Positions 61,173 to 63,598 of a stretch of 63,598 bases of DNA are shown here, one piece after another. The notes beneath the pieces were generated by a model that saw only the letters and a list, made by a program, of their open reading frames with translations, had not been told where the DNA came from and searched no databases. The position numbers and the translations under genes are program-made. The first letter of the stretch is position 1. Each line of letters opens with the position of its first letter. This DNA is from Acidimicrobiaceae bacterium (GTDB lineage: Bacteria > Actinomycetota > Acidimicrobiia > Acidimicrobiales > UBA8592), in contig JAHECR010000020.1 of the NCBI GenBank assembly GCA_024641655.1, forward strand, positions 1-63,598, in the 5' to 3' direction.

Positions 61173-62326
61173 TACAGGACCTCGAGTTGTTGCGCGAGCC
61201 CCTCGAAAGTGGAGGTCTTCTTCACGTCGAGGAGGCGGAAGGCCTCGGTATACGGGGTGCGACCTTCGAGTGTGCTGGCGATCAACTCCCGGGCGAAGCG
61301 CTTCCCGACCTGGACCGGCTTGGTGTTGTAGTAGTTCCCGCCACCGCCTCGCTCGGCCACGATCTCTGCAATGCGCTCGCGCTCGGCACGCAACTCGACC
61401 ATGAACTGGTCCCACGTCAGGGCACCCGCCTCACGCACGCGACCGAGGATGACCTGCGTGCTAACCCTGAAGTGCTCGGCGAGCGGTTGGAGCTGCTCGC
61501 GCAGCGATGCATCCGGATCGAAGAGCGCGCGGAACTCGTCCATCGGAACGAGCAACTCGGCGGCGACCTGGTTGCACCACCGTTCATCGTCGAAGCGACG
61601 TGTCGACTCCGGGTCGACGTCCGACAGAGCGGTGGACCCGAGCCAGAGGTGCGCGAGCTCGTGGGCGAGCGTGAAGACCTGGGCAGCCTTGGAGTCCGCT
61701 CCGTTGACGAACACCACGGCGGCGTAGCGATCGGCCAAGGCGAACCCTCGGAACTCCTCGGGATCGAGCTTGCGGTGGGTGTTGGATCCGACGATCCCGC
61801 TGATCATCACGAGCACGCCCGCCTGCTCGGCGTTCTCCCGTAGTCGTGTGAGCGCTGCGTCCCGGGAGCGCAGGCGACTGCGCGTGTCGGCTGTCCAGTC
61901 GAGCAGCTCCCGCATCTGCGCCGCGGTCGTAGCAGGGGCGTCGGACGAGGTGGCGGAGCCAACGAAGGGCAAGGGCTCCTCACCGTTCAGGAGCTGACTG
62001 TCTCGGTACCACTCTTGTCTCGCCTGGCAGACATAGATCGTGTCGAGCAGGTCGGCCGAAGGTGCACGGTCAACTGGTCGATCGCCGATGGTGCGGAAAT
62101 CCGGGATCGGTACGTCCTCCGCCGGTGGCTCATCTAGGAAGAAGTAGCCGACGGGGGTGTGCGTCTTCTTGGCGAACTCCTCGAGTTGCTTCAGCGTCGG
62201 AGATCGTTCCCCGGCCAGCCACTCGTCGTATCTCGGGAACCGCTTCGCCCATGCCTCGTCTTCGATGCCGGACCGCGCACGAGCCCACGCATAGAGCGCA
62301 GGCTGCACCTCGATCCGAACCGGCAT
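61172..62326 (-). CDS. HTH-like N-terminus plus ImmA/IrrE metallopeptidase
   Basis: 384 residues from ATG 62326. An N-terminal HTH-like region (about 5-60: W-L-A-G-E-R-S-P-T-L-K-Q-L-E near 36-49, then T-P-V-G-Y-F-F-L) is followed by a Zn peptidase with H-E-L-A-H at 222-226 and the third-ligand region near 250. ImmA/IrrE proteases cleave repressors. The C-terminal E-R-G-G-G-G-N-Y-Y region is typical of this group. With the DUF4411 protein it forms a two-gene module like those listed as toxin-antitoxin or phage defence candidates. Confidence 0.88.
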   Translation of the reverse strand: MPVRIEVQPALYAWARARSGIEDEAWAKRFPRYDEWLAGERSPTLKQLEEFAKKTHTPVGYFFLDEPPAEDVPIPDFRTIGDRPVDRAPSADLLDTIYVCQARQEWYRDSQLLNGEEPLPFVGSATSSDAPATTAAQMRELLDWTADTRSRLRSRDAALTRLRENAEQAGVLVMISGIVGSNTHRKLDPEEFRGFALADRYAAVVFVNGADSKAAQVFTLAHELAHLWLGSTALSDVDPESTRRFDDERWCNQVAAELLVPMDEFRALFDPDASLREQLQPLAEHFRVSTQVILGRVREAGALTWDQFMVELRAERERIAEIVAERGGGGNYYNTKPVQVGKRFARELIASTLEGRTPYTEAFRLLDVKKTSTFEGLAQQLEVL

Positions 62327-62436
62327 GTGATCCAGTATCGCCCGCGCCCACCGACACTGCGCCGACGCCCGCCGGCCGCCGTCAAGAAGCGGACCGCTCG
62401 CCGCGCTCAGTCACCAGCCAGAGCGGCCCGCGCAGT

Positions 62437-62544
62437 TCCATCTCTCCAACGAAAAAATGTGCGACACATCTGCAGGTCCTTTGGACCTGCAGACAGAGAG
62501 ATGCGAACTCGCATCTCTCTGTCACGGTGAGTGACGGAGAGATG
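62437..62544. repeat. 108-bp inverted-repeat element with four internal hairpins
   Basis: Outer arms CCATCTCTCC (62437-62446) and GGAGAGATGG (62535-62544) are exact reverse complements. Inside are ATGTG/CACAT (62456-62468, next to an A6 run), TCTGCAGGTCC/GGACCTGCAGA (62468-62492), a 15-bp stem at 62491-62505/62508-62522, and GTCAC/GTGAC (62520-62534). The last two compete for the same bases. It could be a MITE-like element, a structured RNA or a terminator array. It lies between the protease gene start and the excisionase-like gene; no gene is seen at 62327-62436 or 62545-62678. Confidence 0.65.
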
Positions 62545-62678
62545 GCGGAGTCGGGGCGATGGCCCGGCCACTGCTGGCGCCCCTTCGCATCCGCTTCGGG
62601 TTGCCGGCGGCAGGATCGTCGATCGACTCGAGTGACATGCATGTCCCAACCACGGTCAACAGCGGGCCACAGATGGGC

Positions 62679-62906
62679 ATGGACGAGAACAGTGCTCAGC
62701 CATCCAGTCGTACGATCTCGAGTTCGGCCGACCGTCGCATGCTCATCGACGTTGCGGCGCTCGCGAAAGAGCTCGGCGTGACCCAACGGTTCGTCAGGCG
62801 CCTCGTCGCCGAGCACCGGGTGCCGTTCCTGAAGATCGGCAAGTTCGTGCGATTCGATCCGCGGGAGATCGACGAATGGGTCGACGCGTGCCGGCAGTTC
62901 CGGTAG
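62679..62906 (+). CDS. Excisionase-like helix-turn-helix protein
   Basis: 75 residues from ATG 62679; ATG 62739 would give a 55-residue core. The core is an HTH_17/excisionase-type domain: L-A-K-E-L-G-V-T near 26-33, F-V-R-R-L-V near 36-41, then V-P-F-L-K-I-G-K-F-V-R-F near 46-57 and I-D-E-W-V near 62-66. Such proteins direct phage or mobile-element excision or act as small regulators. No integrase adjoins it. It is followed by a strong terminator. Confidence 0.78.
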   Translation: MDENSAQPSSRTISSSADRRMLIDVAALAKELGVTQRFVRRLVAEHRVPFLKIGKFVRFDPREIDEWVDACRQFR

Positions 62907-62916
62907 TCGGACGCCG

Positions 62917-62948
62917 CGAGGGGCAGGGACCGGAGTCCCTGCCCCTCG
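62917..62948 (+). terminator. Strong intrinsic-type hairpin after the excisionase-like gene
   Basis: CGAGGGGCAGGGAC (62917-62930) and GTCCCTGCCCCTCG (62935-62948) form a perfect 14-bp stem with a 4-nt loop, 10 nt after the stop codon. No T-run follows, which is common in high-GC actinobacteria. Confidence 0.8.
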
Positions 62949-63113
62949 GGCAGCCGTCAGAACGGCCAGTCGGCGTCGCGTCCGGCCTCGAGCGTGTGCA
63001 TGAGGCTGAGCGTTGCGTCGCTGAAACCGGCCAGGCTGTAGCGGCCGCGTCCACCGCTGGGCAACAGCTGACGAGTCCCCGGCAATGGACCGCACCGCAC
63101 CTACCCTCGTGCC

Positions 63114-63598
63114 ATGGTCGCCACGATCGCGTTGGTCATCCTCCTCGCCGCGACGTTCCTGGGAGCGGCGCTGTTCATCGCCTGGCGATACAAGCGGTGC
63201 CCGAGCGACAAGGTCCTCGTGGTCGACGGCAAGACCCCAGGCAACGAACCGCAGTACTTCATCGGCGGTGGCGGCGCGCTCGTGTATCCCGTGATCCAGG
63301 GGCACGCGTTCCTCGACCTGAACCCGCTCACTGTCGAACTCCGGGGCCACGGGCTTCGGACGGCCGACGAGAGCAGCATCGACATGGCGGTCGACCTCAG
63401 GGTCAGAGTGACTCGCGATCCGCAGCTCGTCCCGAACGCCGCAGAGCGGCTCCTCCACAAGCGCCCTGAGGATGTGGCAGCGCTCGCCAAGGACATCGGC
63501 TACGGCATGCTCGACAAGACCGTCGCCGAACGCACGACCTCCGAGCTGACCGCCGCAAACTCCATGGCCCCGACGATCGCGGCGTTCATCAACAACTA
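63114..63598 (+). CDS. Flotillin/SPFH-domain membrane protein, 3' end off the window
   Basis: The frame runs from ATG 63114 to the right edge (161 codons visible). An N-terminal hydrophobic segment (about 3-23: A-L-V-I-L-L-A-A-T-F-L) anchors it, followed by Y-K-R-C-P-S-D-K-V-L-V near 26-36, which starts the Band 7/SPFH domain of flotillins. Flotillin-like proteins organise membrane microdomains and their cargo. It lies 165 nt after the terminator, probably outside the island. Confidence 0.82.
   Translation, partial: MVATIALVILLAATFLGAALFIAWRYKRCPSDKVLVVDGKTPGNEPQYFIGGGGALVYPVIQGHAFLDLNPLTVELRGHGLRTADESSIDMAVDLRVRVTRDPQLVPNAAERLLHKRPEDVAALAKDIGYGMLDKTVAERTTSELTAANSMAPTIAAFINN

Noticed and set aside
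62491..62522. tRNA or tRNA fragment (GAGTTCGCATCTC resembles a T-arm on the minus strand).
   Set aside because: The T-loop has C instead of the invariant A, there is no anticodon arm of normal size and no CCA-type 3' end. The hairpins fit an inverted-repeat element better.

Overview
The window is dense, very GC-rich DNA (about two thirds G+C by eye) with many GTG starts, short intergenic gaps and 4-nt start/stop overlaps. The gene content is F420-type nitroreductase, TesB thioesterases, CoA transferase, acyl-CoA dehydrogenase, thiolase/DUF35 pair, amidohydrolases and a CpaE/CpaF pair. It suggests a high-GC actinobacterium, most likely of the Acidimicrobiia (Ilumatobacter-like). That placement is inference from style and content, since no rRNA or other marker gene is present. 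Two genes run off the ends: a cupin-like gene at the left and a flotillin/SPFH gene at the right.

Layout. 1-24 kb is a catabolic region: MFS exporters, an epoxide hydrolase, alpha/beta hydrolases, amidohydrolase, phosphotriesterase-family protein, an orphan form-II CoxL-type molybdenum hydroxylase subunit, acyl-CoA synthetase, CoA transferase, acyl-CoA dehydrogenase, SDR, MaoC-like protein and several hotdog thioesterases. 24-27 kb holds a standalone Mo-bisMGD oxidoreductase and a damaged aldo/keto reductase joined to a small membrane protein. Copies of a dispersed palindromic repeat (GGTGTCWGACACC plus TGTCCGGACA) lie at 12.3, 24.1 and 26.4 kb. 28-32.5 kb has thioesterase, Rieske ferredoxin, amidohydrolase and a thiolase/DUF35 pair. 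32.8-37.5 kb has a secreted DUF1800/DUF1501 pair, an aldo/keto reductase and a deazaflavin-dependent nitroreductase. 40-42.8 kb has an isolated CpaE/CpaF pair. At 43.7 kb an XRE helix-turn-helix is fused to a MurA-like enolpyruvyl transferase, with a nested palindromic operator directly before its start codon. 48-52 kb has a RimK-type ATP-grasp ligase fused to a TrkA-C domain, followed by an SLC12-like transporter. 53.4-57.5 kb has a lipoprotein, a peroxiredoxin whose peroxidatic cysteine codon is TGA (with a SECIS-like hairpin 14 nt downstream), a VIT1/CCC1 transporter, a limonene-epoxide-hydrolase-like protein and an ABC exporter whose ATPase has lost its core. 57.6-59.4 kb has a glycosyltransferase and PlsY. 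From about 59.66 kb, a truncated acyl-CoA dehydrogenase 3' end marks the edge of what looks like a small island. It carries a membrane protein, an ImmA/IrrE protease plus DUF4411 PIN pair, a 108-bp inverted-repeat element and an excisionase-like HTH protein.

How the genes work together. The main theme is activation and breakdown of lipid-like or xenobiotic acyl compounds: epoxide/ester opening, CoA activation, dehydrogenation, hydration, thiolysis and thioester release. Export and redox accessory genes surround it. The most notable single item is the probable selenocysteine peroxiredoxin (54186-54653). The HTH-MurA fusion with its operator and the RimK-TrkA_C/SLC12 operon are next. Several broken genes (ABC ATPase, aldo/keto reductase, acyl-CoA dehydrogenase tail) show recombination or, if this is a metagenome assembly, possible mis-joins.
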